Numbered from the stretch's first letter, positions 8,308-16,409 are shown. The stretch is DNA of 64,000 bases from Solibacillus sp. FSL R7-0668 (GCF_038006205.1 NZ_JBBOUU010000001.1:183501-247500); one strand, 5' to 3'. Numbers and translations: made by a program. The notes: generated by a model from the sequence alone, not told the origin.

Positions 8308-9879
8308 CATTAACATTGCATTAATTTAAAACACATTATATCAAGAGTCTTTCTATCTAAAAATATCCCAAAATTAGGTATTCCATTGCACGAAAAAACT
8401 CCTTATAATTAGGTTTGGTAGTTCTGTCCAAATCCCAATTTAAAGGAGCTTACCCATGGACAAGGATACCACAAAATCCACATTAAATGAATTGTTAAAA
8501 GTACTCGATGAGAAAACATTTTTAAAAGTTGTGAACGTTTCAAATCTCGACTCTTACATTAAAAAGTTGACAGCTTATAAGTTTCTTCAGCTGTTCATCA
8601 TTGCGCAATTGAATGAAAAAAGTTCGCTTAAAAAATTAGCGAAACAGCTGAAAGATACCGAAGAACTTCATACATTTATTCAAATGGATGCCATTAGTTC
8701 GTCGCAGCTTTCGCGTAAACAATCCTGCCTCACCCCTAGAATATTCGAAAAAGTCTTTCGCCATCTCGCCGTTTCCATTCAGGTGAAAATGAAAGGAAAC
8801 TCACCGTTTCTTCGTGATATTGGGAAATTACTTGTCATCGATTCTTCTACGATGTCGATGAGTCTAAGCCAATATCCTTGGGCAACGTTTCGAAAAACAA
8901 AGGCAGGCGTTCGTCTACATTTGCGCGTGGTTGTCACAAAAGATGTGACACTTCCTGATCAAGCGGTCATTTTACCAGCGAAACACGCAGATCGCACGCA
9001 AATGAACAAGTTAATTGATGTCGATTCCGATGCGATTCATCTGTTTGACCGAGGCTATACGGACTATCGACAATACGATAAACTCTGCGATCGAGGAATT
9101 CGTTTTATCACACGACTGAAGAAAAATGCAAAAATCGAAGTGTTGAATGAACAAGTCCCAGACGTTGAAAATAACATCTTTTCTGATCAAGAAGTCTTTC
9201 TAGGTGATGAGCAGAACCGAACGAAAATGCAGAATACACTACGTTTAATTCGAACGAAGGACAGTGAAGGGAATGAAATTATCATTCTTACAAGTTGTTT
9301 CGATTTATCGGCGAAAGAAATTGGTGACCTCTATCGCTATCGTTGGAAAATCGAAACGTTTTTTAAATGGATGAAACAACATCTAAGAATCAAAAGCTTC
9401 TACGGAAAAAGTCAAAACGCTGTGTATACACAAATTTGGATCGCCTTAATTACGTATTGCTTACAGGTATTATTAAAACTGAAATTGAACCATAATGGAC
9501 CTCTTTTAGACTTAAAAGAAACGCTCCAAAATCTACTCTTTAAGCCATTTGAAGTATTTATAAAAGCGCTATTTAGGGCGCCAACCAGAAAATCAAAAGG
9601 ACGGAAAAAGTACGATTGGAACAGAGAATTTCAGCACATCGTCAGACAGTTCCACGAAAGAGAGGTGGAACATCTGGACGAATTAACGTATGATCCAATT
9701 TTCTAAGCTGTATCGGATGTAAATAATTTACAATTTGTGGATAAGAGCTACCGCTTATGCGCATGTTGACTTTTTTTAAAATCTAGGAAGAACAATTGTT
9801 CAGAAAATTCTGGAATTAATATTAAATAGGTATTTTATCTCTTTTGACAAACGTTAAAAATTTTTATGCAACGTTAATG
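8308..9879 (+). mobile_element. IS4-family insertion sequence, copy A
   Basis: This complete 1572-bp element is bounded by imperfect terminal inverted repeats: CATTAACATTGCAT at the left, and the right end reads CATTAACGTTGCAT on the other strand. It is flanked by a perfect 9-bp target duplication TTAAGTGAT (8299-8307 and 9880-9888). It has one transposase gene and a close relative at 16393-17963. The intact duplication shows recent insertion. Confidence 0.93.
8456..9706 (+). CDS. IS4-family DDE transposase
   Basis: This 416-residue transposase moves the surrounding IS. The catalytic residues are visible: D129 (LLVIDSSTMS), D198 (IHLFDRGYTDY) and E300 within the YREK motif (Y293, R296, E300, K307). 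An N-terminal DUF4372-like region precedes the catalytic core. The start ATG follows AAAGGAG. It appears full length and intact, and is roughly 90% identical by eye to the protein at 16540-17790. Confidence 0.95.
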   Translation: MDKDTTKSTLNELLKVLDEKTFLKVVNVSNLDSYIKKLTAYKFLQLFIIAQLNEKSSLKKLAKQLKDTEELHTFIQMDAISSSQLSRKQSCLTPRIFEKVFRHLAVSIQVKMKGNSPFLRDIGKLLVIDSSTMSMSLSQYPWATFRKTKAGVRLHLRVVVTKDVTLPDQAVILPAKHADRTQMNKLIDVDSDAIHLFDRGYTDYRQYDKLCDRGIRFITRLKKNAKIEVLNEQVPDVENNIFSDQEVFLGDEQNRTKMQNTLRLIRTKDSEGNEIIILTSCFDLSAKEIGDLYRYRWKIETFFKWMKQHLRIKSFYGKSQNAVYTQIWIALITYCLQVLLKLKLNHNGPLLDLKETLQNLLFKPFEVFIKALFRAPTRKSKGRKKYDWNREFQHIVRQFHEREVEHLDELTYDPIF

Positions 9880-9960
9880 TTAAGTGATAATTATATATAG
9901 AATTTTTAATTTCTGCTATACTATAAGTAATAAAACTTACTTCCAAAGGTGGTTAATAGT

Positions 9961-10530
9961 ATGGAACTTCGTGAAGTAAAACTAGTAATTAAAAATATTC
10001 CTGATTTTTTTGCAGATAATGGGATAGAGGATTTTTTAACAAGAATTCCTTTAATTCAATTAGAAAAACAAGTATCTGAATTAAATAAATTAGCTGTAGT
10101 AAATTTTAAGGATGATCAGACTAATTTTTCATTAGTAATTACATCTCAACAAATACATCTAATATTAAAATCTTTAGAACAATTGAGTGAAGCTCTTAAA
10201 ATTTTCGATTCAATGGATGAAATTATTAAAAAAAAATTACTAGTAGATTTTGTTATTTTTAGTGGGGTAGTTAATACTGATGAGGGTATAGATAGCTATA
10301 ATTCTCTATTAAGTAAGGAACCTTCAGATTCAATTAAAGTTAAGATGCTAGGGGTAGAGTTTCAATCTACAAATTTTGAGTATAAGGTTTCTTTTAATAA
10401 ACATACAAATTATACAAATATAAATATTAAATCGTTGTTACAATGTGGAGTAAACGATACCATACAGAATACAAATGATTCTTATAAGGAGTTAAGTGTT
10501 CAATTCCCAAAATTAAGTATGTTCATCTAA
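9961..10530 (+). CDS. Unknown protein, first gene of a three-gene operon
   Basis: This 189-residue protein starts at the ATG at 9961, which has AAAGGTGG 9-15 bases upstream; an in-frame GTG at 9949 lies within that ribosome site and is less likely. No signal peptide, membrane segment or known motif was recognised. The N-terminal half is predicted alpha/beta with an amphipathic stretch (QIHLILKSLEQLSEALKIF). It begins about 80 bases after IS copy A and is followed after 12 bases by the next gene. The very AT-rich composition suggests transfer. The tight three-gene unit between mobile elements is reminiscent of defence or toxin modules, but that is inference only. Confidence 0.6.
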   Translation: MELREVKLVIKNIPDFFADNGIEDFLTRIPLIQLEKQVSELNKLAVVNFKDDQTNFSLVITSQQIHLILKSLEQLSEALKIFDSMDEIIKKKLLVDFVIFSGVVNTDEGIDSYNSLLSKEPSDSIKVKMLGVEFQSTNFEYKVSFNKHTNYTNINIKSLLQCGVNDTIQNTNDSYKELSVQFPKLSMFI

Positions 10531-10542
10531 GGAGATGATTTT

Positions 10543-11010
10543 TTGGTTACAATTCAAGATTATTTTTATGATGAATATGTTGAAAGAGTGGAACATATAA
10601 TGCCAACAATTCGCAATTACTGGGATATGGATATGGATATTGATAAAGATACTTTTTGGGTAGAAGGATTAAATGATTACTTTGCTGCAAATATGTGTAT
10701 ACCTATTTTAAAAAAGGAAAAGAGTGTACATTTGAGCAAACATAGACCTAAAAAATTGCCAGATCATTTATTGGGAAATCTTAAGATAATACAAGAAGCT
10801 AGTAAGGAAAACCCTTTAAAAATTTTAGAAACTAAAGATGAACAATTTAATTTTATCAAACAAATGGAAAAGGTTTGGGGACGAACTACTCAAGAACATA
10901 TATACTATATGAAAAATAAAGGATTTGAAGGGAACGTAGATGAACGGACTTGGTATCGAACAGCCCTTCAGTTGAAGAAAATTGGCGTATTAAAGGACTT
11001 GGAGGTTTAG
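10543..11010 (+). CDS. Unknown protein, second gene of the three-gene operon
   Basis: This 155-residue product starts at TTG with AAGGAGATG upstream. The C-terminal third (about residues 105-155) looks like a small helical DNA-binding-type segment ending DERTWYRTALQLKKIGVL. It is faintly reminiscent of C-terminal helices in phage X-type replication proteins, but the resemblance is too weak to name. The N-terminal half is acidic. The stop is 4 bases before the next gene's TTG start, so the two are co-translated. Confidence 0.6.
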   Translation: MVTIQDYFYDEYVERVEHIMPTIRNYWDMDMDIDKDTFWVEGLNDYFAANMCIPILKKEKSVHLSKHRPKKLPDHLLGNLKIIQEASKENPLKILETKDEQFNFIKQMEKVWGRTTQEHIYYMKNKGFEGNVDERTWYRTALQLKKIGVLKDLEV

Positions 11011-11014
11011 ATTT

Positions 11015-11692
11015 TTGGCAGATACGGTAAAATCTATACTAGAAAGCAAATTTATATCTCATTCATATCCTTACATTGAAATGTTGCAACAATATTCAGA
11101 TCAAACTTTCGATGGATTTTATTTGTTGGCGCAAGAAATTGAAAAAGAAATATGTAGAGTTTTAGAAAAAAATAAAATAGACTTTTTGCGTTCTCCAGAT
11201 GTTGGTACTCTATTATCGGTTGAAGAAGAAATTAATCCTGTATTTATCTATAGAACTCCAGATAGTGAAGATGAATATGATTTTTATAAAATAGGAAGAT
11301 TGACAACATACTCACCTAATAGTCATACAGAAAAGCCTAGTGGAATTATTTTAAGTGATAGTTCCTATTTACAAATAGATTTCACGTTTGCACATAATCT
11401 TGATTCTTTAAAAATGTATCTAATGTTTTTAACTTTTCATTATGGGAGATGTAATGAGAATAAAGAGGAGTTTTATTTTTTTAGGTTTGATAAAGAAAGT
11501 GATTATATGATTACAGCTGAGGATGCTGAATTATTAGATTATAAATCGTTATACCATTTCCACGGCAATTGTGATGAGCCTCATTTTCCGTTAACGGCTT
11601 TTGATTGGCGAGAAAAAATTAAGTATGTAGTCGAGTTGTTAGCAATAAATTTAAAAAGAATTGAGCTAAAAACTGGCCAAGCTACCTTTTAA
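11015..11692 (+). CDS. Unknown protein, third gene of the three-gene operon
   Basis: This 225-residue protein starts with TTG; its ribosome site (GGAGG) lies within the end of the preceding gene. It is soluble, with no export signal. The C-terminal half carries YFFRFDKES followed by YHFHGNCDEPHF (about residues 150-190). That order of an R/F-rich strand, HxH and PHF resembles the TumE-like (DUF6516) toxin fold, but the protein is longer and the match is by eye only. Together with its two partners it may form a toxin/immunity or defence unit. A weak hairpin with a T-run follows at 11693-11727. Confidence 0.55.
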   Translation: MADTVKSILESKFISHSYPYIEMLQQYSDQTFDGFYLLAQEIEKEICRVLEKNKIDFLRSPDVGTLLSVEEEINPVFIYRTPDSEDEYDFYKIGRLTTYSPNSHTEKPSGIILSDSSYLQIDFTFAHNLDSLKMYLMFLTFHYGRCNENKEEFYFFRFDKESDYMITAEDAELLDYKSLYHFHGNCDEPHFPLTAFDWREKIKYVVELLAINLKRIELKTGQATF

Positions 11693-11750
11693 AAACTTAT
11701 ACAGCTACAATTTATGTAAGTTTTTTGATTTTCTTAAGCTATTGATTACC

Positions 11751-11900
11751 TGCATCGAGCACACAAACAACTTCAACAATACCCTACAGTTCATAAAGCT
11801 GCATATAAAGTGTTAGTTAGTTTTAGAGAAGTCGTAAGTGAGAGCAATCTTGCATGCGGCTTTTTTGCGTTGGGTGAAGGGCCTAACATCAACTAGTAGG
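11751..11900 (+). repeat. Dispersed palindrome-terminator repeat, copy C
   Basis: This copy has a degenerate head (TGCATCGAGCACACAAACAA), then TTCATAAAGCTGCATATA, TGTTAGTTAG, a hairpin terminator (11830-11861) and GGGCCTAACATCAAC. It matches copy B well past the terminator (GGGTGAAGGGCCTAAC, then a TCCTAAAA-TGGTAGACA segment). It lies between the unknown operon and the SLH gene at 12170. Confidence 0.8.
11830..11861 (+). terminator. Intrinsic terminator inside repeat copy C
   Basis: AGTCGTAAGTGAGA pairs with TCTTGCATGCGGCT around a GCAA loop and is followed by TTTTT. Confidence 0.8.
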
Positions 11901-12169
11901 TCTAGAAATAATTACTTGGTATCCTAAAAATGGTAGACAATGACTCTAAAAAATGCTCCTTCATTTCAACAAATAGCCATTCATTTTCATGAATATGAAC
12001 TATTACATAATTAGAATGACTAAATATCAACAGGCCTCATTTTATTTGGGGTTACTATACCGCACCGAGTGTATAAGAAATATTTGAATATCGAGAAAAT
12101 TATGTAATACATAATTTTCCTATATTATAATAGATGTGTATTTTAACATTAGATTTGGAGGGGTTTTTT

Positions 12170-13363
12170 ATGAAGAAATTGTTTATCTGTGTATTATTAG
12201 CAGTAGCATTTTTTTGTGTGGACAGCTCTGTAAAGGCTGCTACATTTAAAGATGTGACTAAATCCAATTCGCATTATGATACGATTTTATATTTGGCGGA
12301 TAAAAAAACTATTAGTGGTTATAGCGATGGAACGTTTAAACCAAATAATCCAGTAACTAATCGCCAGGTGGCAGTGATGATTATTCGGGCGTTAAACGTT
12401 GATACGCAAAATGCTAAAGCGCCTAGCTATAAAGATGTTTCGAAAAAGGATGCAGCGTATTTAGCAATCGCAAAGGCCACAGAACTAGGTATTTTTCCAG
12501 ATGGCTCAAGCTTTAAACCTGATGCTGAAATTACGCGTGATTCAATGGCAAGGGTGTTAAGTAATGCCTATCAATTAAAAGCGAGTACGGATAATACATG
12601 GTATAGTGATGTGCCGGATACATATTGGGCAGCACAATATATTTATAATCTTTCTGAAAATAATATCGCGTCAGGGTATAGTGATCATACATATAGACCA
12701 AAAGAAAAAGTAACACGTGCCCAGTTTTCATCATTTTTGGCACGGGCAATAGAAGAGAAGTATCGCCCGACAAATACAGTGGCACATCCATTTAAAAGTT
12801 TAAAAGTACAACAATCTGTAACGCCACTAAGCAAAAGCATTTTAGCCGCTTATAAAGGTGCAGAGCCGGGCTCAATTCGTGAATTCAGTTATGATGGCGG
12901 AAAGTACGCAGCGATGGAGTTTAATGAGAGCTTGTATGCGTATGATTTTACGACAAATAAACTCGTTGCAAATTTAGATAGACATTTTGAAGCTTTCCAG
13001 ACGAAAAATGAGATCGTCTATGTTGAAAATGATTTTCGAACGATAAAAACTTATAATATCGATACAAAAAAAACGGATATTTTTGTTGCACATGATAAAT
13101 TAGACCGTAATACTGTAAGCTTGTCAGAAAATGGTCGTTATTTAAAATTTAGAACAAGCCAAAAAAATGAATTGTTCGTTTATGACCGTAAAAATAAAGA
13201 TTTAATCAATGTACCAGCTCGTATTATTGAAACCAAAGTAGATAACCCATGGGATGGCGATACTTTTTATTTCTGGGGTTATACCGAGTCGAATTTTAAG
13301 AAAAGTCCTTGGAGCGGTGGCGGTATGGTTGAAGTAGGGACGAACCAAGGTATTTGGTCTTAA
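12170..13363 (+). CDS. SLH-domain surface protein with propeller-like C-terminus
   Basis: This 397-residue exported protein starts at the ATG at 12170, behind GGAGGGG; an upstream ATG at 12134 lacks a ribosome site. The signal peptide covers residues 1-24 (MKKLFICVLL... ending VKA). Three SLH domains follow at about 25-75, 82-135 and 142-200, with GYSDGTFKP and TRAQFSS signatures, for binding to cell-wall polymer. The C-terminal 190 residues contain strand-rich repeats (YAAMEFNESLYAYDF, YLKFRTSQKNELFVYD) like a TolB/YncE-type propeller fragment. The gene is bracketed by terminator-repeat copies C and D, so it is probably a single-gene unit. The ligand is unknown. Confidence 0.85.
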   Translation: MKKLFICVLLAVAFFCVDSSVKAATFKDVTKSNSHYDTILYLADKKTISGYSDGTFKPNNPVTNRQVAVMIIRALNVDTQNAKAPSYKDVSKKDAAYLAIAKATELGIFPDGSSFKPDAEITRDSMARVLSNAYQLKASTDNTWYSDVPDTYWAAQYIYNLSENNIASGYSDHTYRPKEKVTRAQFSSFLARAIEEKYRPTNTVAHPFKSLKVQQSVTPLSKSILAAYKGAEPGSIREFSYDGGKYAAMEFNESLYAYDFTTNKLVANLDRHFEAFQTKNEIVYVENDFRTIKTYNIDTKKTDIFVAHDKLDRNTVSLSENGRYLKFRTSQKNELFVYDRKNKDLINVPARIIETKVDNPWDGDTFYFWGYTESNFKKSPWSGGGMVEVGTNQGIWS

Positions 13364-13370
13364 ATATGTC

Positions 13371-13490
13371 GCACCGGGTGCACAAACAATTCTGGTAATA
13401 CAATGCAATTCATAAAAATACATATGCGATGTTAGTTTGAATAAAGTCGTGAGTAAGAAAAATCATACAGCGGCTTTTTAACGTTTTGCT
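13371..13490 (+). repeat. Dispersed palindrome-terminator repeat, copy D
   Basis: The head GCACCGGGTGCAC begins 7 bases after the SLH gene stop, followed by AACAATTC, ATTCATAAAAATACATATG, GATGTTAGTTTGA and a terminator hairpin (13445-13479). Similarity to copy E continues downstream through TTTAATATCAG, TATAGTAATAA and a TTACA-N5-TGTAA dyad at 13585-13599, up to the next gene's ribosome site. The longer unit therefore appears to include a promoter region. Confidence 0.8.
13445..13479 (+). terminator. Terminator inside repeat copy D
   Basis: The GTCGTGAGTAAGA arm pairs imperfectly with CATACAGCGGC and is followed by TTTTT. It is a weaker version of the repeat terminator, placed directly after the SLH gene at 12170. 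Confidence 0.6.
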
Positions 13491-13584
13491 GTCAAGTTAG
13501 TTCAGATGGTGTTTTTAACTTTTACACCATGCTAAAAACAATTTAATATCAGTTAATTATTATAGTAATAACGGATATTATATA

Positions 13585-13599
13585 TTACAATATATGTAA
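13585..13599. promoter_or_regulatory. TTACA-N5-TGTAA dyad upstream of the gene at 13626
   Basis: TTACAATATATGTAA lies between a TATAGT -10-like hexamer and the ribosome site. The equivalent site TTACATTATATGTAA occurs at 15962-15976 in the homologous segment after repeat copy E. A shared repressor site is plausible but unproven. Confidence 0.4.
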
Positions 13600-13625
13600 T
13601 AAATGTGAATTTGGAGGGCTATCAT

Positions 13626-14129
13626 ATGGGATTGGCTAAAGCGGATTTTTATTATGGAGCATTATTGTCGCAGCTTGTAAATAGTGGATTTGCACCAGCG
13701 ATTATTGAAAAAGGGGAGTCTCGGAGGATCTATAAGCTAGCGAATGATTATAGCGATTATACCTTGTACTGCAAATACATAAAAGGTCCGAAATTAAATG
13801 AAAAAGGCTCGGTAACGTGGAATTTTATATTTAGCGCAGAAGAGGTACAAGTGATATTGACTAACACAGCAATTGATATGTATGGCTTTGTTTGTGGGAA
13901 GGAAAATTTAAGAGGTAGTGAAATCGCATTTTTAACTAGGGACGAGGTTATTCAGTGTATTGGGGAAGACTACTCATCACCAGAGAGACGTGTTTCCATT
14001 CAGCTGGATAAGAGCGGCATTCGAGCATTCAAAGTGTATGGTACCGCTATCGAAATAAAAGAGTCGCCTTTAAAAATTACAAGAAATATGGATACAAGAT
14101 TACAAGAATTTATGCCGAGTAGGGTGTGA
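13626..14129 (+). CDS. Hypothetical protein (167 aa)
   Basis: The start is the ATG at 13626 with TTGGAGGG 7-14 bases upstream; an in-frame GTG at 13605 lies before the ribosome site and is unlikely. The protein (MGLAKADFYYGALLSQLVNS...) is soluble with mixed alpha/beta character, and no family was recognised. It stands alone between repeat copy D and a convergent terminator, and the promoter-region dyad at 13585 may control it. It could be an orphan accessory or immunity gene, but nothing in the sequence decides this. Confidence 0.6.
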   Translation: MGLAKADFYYGALLSQLVNSGFAPAIIEKGESRRIYKLANDYSDYTLYCKYIKGPKLNEKGSVTWNFIFSAEEVQVILTNTAIDMYGFVCGKENLRGSEIAFLTRDEVIQCIGEDYSSPERRVSIQLDKSGIRAFKVYGTAIEIKESPLKITRNMDTRLQEFMPSRV

Positions 14130-14204
14130 GCGATTGCATGGGGTGTGCTCAATTAAGAAAGCAAACCTTTTTTACAATATGACATAATAAAAGTTATACT
14201 TAAA

Positions 14205-14245
14205 ATTAATCAAGAGGTAAACAATAAGTTCACCTCTTGATGTAT
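14205..14245. terminator. Hairpin between convergent genes
   Basis: ATCAAGAGGT (14209-14218) pairs with ACCTCTTGAT (14232-14241), with an AAC/GTT extension around an AATAA loop. T-runs on either side are weak. It probably terminates the gene at 13626 and the chaperone gene reading from the right. Confidence 0.6.
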
Positions 14246-14280
14246 CTAATAATTTATTTAGCATTAATTCTAAAATATTA

Positions 14281-14709
14281 CTAGTCTTCTTTTTTTACCA
14301 CGTTCGAATAATTTAAATTAGGTAATGTAAGTGGAGGGAAACCGCCCATACTTGTTAAATTTAAAACATAACTTTTAATATATGGATAAAGTTCTTGCAA
14401 TCCTTTTTGGATACATAATTTTTCTTGTTCTGTATCATCTATATCTACAACCAAATCGTCTGTGTCAAAACGTCCCTGAACTTTTAATGAAATTTCAAAT
14501 GGATAATTTTTTTCTTTACTATTTTCAAAAATATTAATGTGAATATAAACCAACAAAATTTCTTGTTCAGTTAAACCTAAAAATGCTTCAACGCTTAGGT
14601 CATAAGGAATTTCATCTTGTTTATCTGATTCAAAATCATCATTTACAATAAAATTAGACTCACTCACTCTAAAATCTTCAAATAAAAGTTTGTTAATATC
14701 AATTGTTAT
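14281..14709 (-). CDS. SecB-like chaperone of a toxin-antitoxin-chaperone locus
   Basis: This is a SecB-fold protein of about 142 residues. The diagnostic C-terminal block LYPYIKSYVLNLTSMGGFPPLTLP is a close match to the SecB end (FPPLxLxPxNF). YPFEISLKVQGRF is the preceding strand pair. Homology-like sequence begins at TIDINKLLFEDFRV, upstream of the first standard start (GTG at 14667). The codon at the proper distance from the AGGGG ribosome site is ATA (14709-14707), so the ATG start appears mutated, or ATA/ATT is used. In TAC modules such a chaperone folds the antitoxin. The gene follows the antitoxin gene by 12 bases. Confidence 0.8.
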   Translation of the reverse strand: MTIDINKLLFEDFRVSESNFIVNDDFESDKQDEIPYDLSVEAFLGLTEQEILLVYIHINIFENSKEKNYPFEISLKVQGRFDTDDLVVDIDDTEQEKLCIQKGLQELYPYIKSYVLNLTSMGGFPPLTLPNLNYSNVVKKED

Positions 14710-14721
14710 TTTATTTATCCC

Positions 14722-15108
14722 CTAATTCTGATATGAATACGTTACTTTATTAGTTTTCTTATATCCATATATATTGAATTGATTTTCGGCTTCATCAATT
14801 GAATTTAAATGTACAATATGACCTCTTTTTAAAGTCTCCATATTGATTTTATTTGATGCCCTCATTACAGGAATTTCCTTAACTGAACCATTGATCGATA
14901 AAATTCCCGATCGAAATACATCCATAGGCTTGTAATTATCTATACCCATTGGCACTATAAAAACCTTAAATTCTTCTAACTCTTTATCATCAATAGGCTC
15001 AATATATTTCATAGCATCTGCATCTTTAATATCTTGTAGCAATTTTTCCTTATTACTTTTAGCTAAATAAGAATCCAATTGTCTAAAAAGATCTTCTGCA
15101 TTGAACAT
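14722..15108 (-). CDS. Probable antitoxin of the CmdTAC-like locus
   Basis: This 128-residue soluble protein starts with ATG behind AGAGGTG, 5 bases after the end of the toxin frame, so the two are translationally coupled. The N-terminal third is helical and charged; the middle is beta-rich (EFKVFIVPMGIDNYKPMDVFRSG). No motif was recognised. The antitoxin role is inferred from its place between an ADP-ribosyltransferase-like toxin gene and a SecB-like chaperone gene, the gene order described for CmdTAC. Its C-terminus (YGYKKTNKVTYSYQN) would be the expected chaperone-addiction segment. It appears intact. Confidence 0.65.
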   Translation of the reverse strand: MFNAEDLFRQLDSYLAKSNKEKLLQDIKDADAMKYIEPIDDKELEEFKVFIVPMGIDNYKPMDVFRSGILSINGSVKEIPVMRASNKINMETLKRGHIVHLNSIDEAENQFNIYGYKKTNKVTYSYQN

Positions 15109-15113
15109 ATAAT

Positions 15114-15664
15114 CTACACCTCTTTCATATTTTTAGCACAATTTTCTTCTCTAACACAGAATACTAACGAATTGGGTACTCTGGACTTCACTTTATTTGG
15201 CAATTCAAGAAAAGGATAAAAATCTCTCTTTTTAATCACATCAATTGGGAATTTATTTTCCATTATTGTGTCCCACATATTGAAAAATAACCCATCAATG
15301 AACACATTATTTTTTTATAATCAATTTATGCTTCATCAAGAAGTGCTCTACCATATTTTTCTTGTAATTTAGTGATTGTATCCATCATATCAGGATTAGT
15401 TAAATCTAATAATCTTGACGATTCTACTACAATATCTGCAATCATAATACTAGGATTATTTTTGTGATTTTTTCCCCAGTTCTCAGCATGTTTCTTTCCA
15501 TTTGAACTTTCATCAAAAAAATATGACCCATCACCTAACCAATGTGAATCTCCTACACTTTTGTAAGGCTTCTTGAGTTTTAATGCCCACTGTACTGTAT
15601 GTGCCTCATTACAATGATATGCTTGGAATTTTTGCGTTGTCAATTTAAATACCCCATAACTCAT
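15114..15664 (-). pseudogene. Interrupted ADP-ribosyltransferase-like toxin (CmdT-like)
   Basis: Two frames together encode one protein of about 183 residues. The first (15326-15664) has YHCNEAHTVQWAL and DSHWLGDGSYFFDE...AENWG, the pattern of PARP/ART-like toxins with an H/Y, WLGxGxYFF and AxxW core. It stops at TAA after LLDEA. The second (15114-15305) continues NVFIDGLFFNMWDTIME to PNSLVFCVREENCAKNMKEV. Joining them requires a sense codon for the TAA and one extra A in an A7 run (minus strand, 15310-15316). The toxin is therefore broken or expressed only at low level. The family call is by motif only. Confidence 0.7.
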
Positions 15665-15754
15665 GAAATGAATATATATACATTATTTTACATTAAAAAA
15701 TTATAAAGTCACTATATTTATCAGTTTATTTGATAGATGTTGTATATAATTTAC

Positions 15755-15860
15755 CGCATGGGGTACACAATCAATTCACTACAATCCATAAAAATGCAAA
15801 TATAGTGTTAGTTTTAGAGAAGCAGCAAGTAAAAGCGATCTTTCTTGCTGATATTTTTCG
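15755..15860 (+). repeat. Dispersed palindrome-terminator repeat, copy E
   Basis: This copy has a degenerate head (ACCGCATGGGGTACAC), then AATCAATTCACTACAATCCATAAAAATGCAAATATAGTGTTAG and a hairpin AGCAGCAAG / CTTGCTGAT followed by ATTTTT (15829-15858). It lies upstream of the minus-strand toxin locus and before a plus-strand small ORF. Homology with the copy D downstream region continues to the TTACATTATATGTAA dyad at 15962-15976. Confidence 0.7.
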
Positions 15861-15977
15861 TTTTGCCGCTAAGTTAATTCCCATGCTGTTTTTAGGATTC
15901 ACAATAAGCTTTCTCCAGTTTAATATCAGGTATTTACTATAGTAATAAGGTGTAATTCTATTTACATTATATGTAAT

Positions 15978-16091
15978 GTGGAAGGGATCAGCTATTTTTG
16001 GTTAACTTGTGCAATGATAACAATGGCAATCGCAATTAATGCGGTAATAAAATATAAAAAGGCGTCAACTAAGAAAGATGTGGAAGTTTAA
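15978..16091 (+). CDS. Possible small membrane peptide with damaged start
   Basis: An open frame reads YFWLTCAMITMAIAINAVIKYKK followed by a charged tail, typical of a one-helix membrane protein of about 30-37 residues. The only standard start is a GTG at 15978 without a ribosome site; a GGAAGGGA sequence precedes an ATT codon instead. It is probably a decayed small gene, placed where copy D has its intact gene. Confidence 0.3.
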   Translation: MEGISYFWLTCAMITMAIAINAVIKYKKASTKKDVEV

Positions 16092-16107
16092 TATTAAGGG
16101 AAGAGTT

Positions 16108-16192
16108 ACCGCACTGGTGCACAATCAATCGTATGTACCGACAATTACCCTTGATAGCCACAGCAAATAAGGTAGTGCCGCTTGCTTTTTAA
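16108..16192 (+). repeat. Degenerate head and hairpin of the dispersed repeat
   Basis: CCGCACTGGTGCACAATCAATC (16109-16130) matches the repeat head. About 25 bases later AGCAA...TTGCTTTTT forms a weak hairpin with a T-run (16152-16190), consistent with a shortened copy of the repeat. Confidence 0.5.
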
Positions 16193-16232
16193 TTTCTAAC
16201 CTAAAAATATGAATTTAGAGGGTGTAAAAACG

Positions 16233-16409
16233 ATGAAAATAAATAAAAATATGGGGATTTTTATTGTAATATTTTACTTTATTGTATGTGCAATTGTTGC
16301 AAATCTATATGAATTGGCAACAATTATTAACTATATATTATGTGCCATTGGTTTGTTATTAGCATTATTATTCCGCTATTTATATAGCAAATCATTAACA
16401 TTGCATTAA
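16233..16409 (+). CDS. Small two-helix membrane protein, 3' end replaced by IS4
   Basis: The start is the ATG at 16233 with GAGGG 10-14 bases upstream; an ATG at 16209 precedes that ribosome site. The 58-residue product has two hydrophobic helices (about 8-28 and 33-50) and was not otherwise recognised. IS4 copy B is inserted at 16393. The last codons and the stop lie in the element's left end (SLTLH, stop), whereas the uninterrupted frame continues from 17964 as YSKSIN and a stop. The insertion therefore only swaps the last few residues and the protein may still work. Confidence 0.6.
   Translation: MKINKNMGIFIVIFYFIVCAIVANLYELATIINYILCAIGLLLALLFRYLYSKSLTLH

Noticed and set aside
15730-15942. 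70-residue frame over repeat copy E
   Set aside because: It translates the dispersed repeat and its terminator, and no ribosome site is present.
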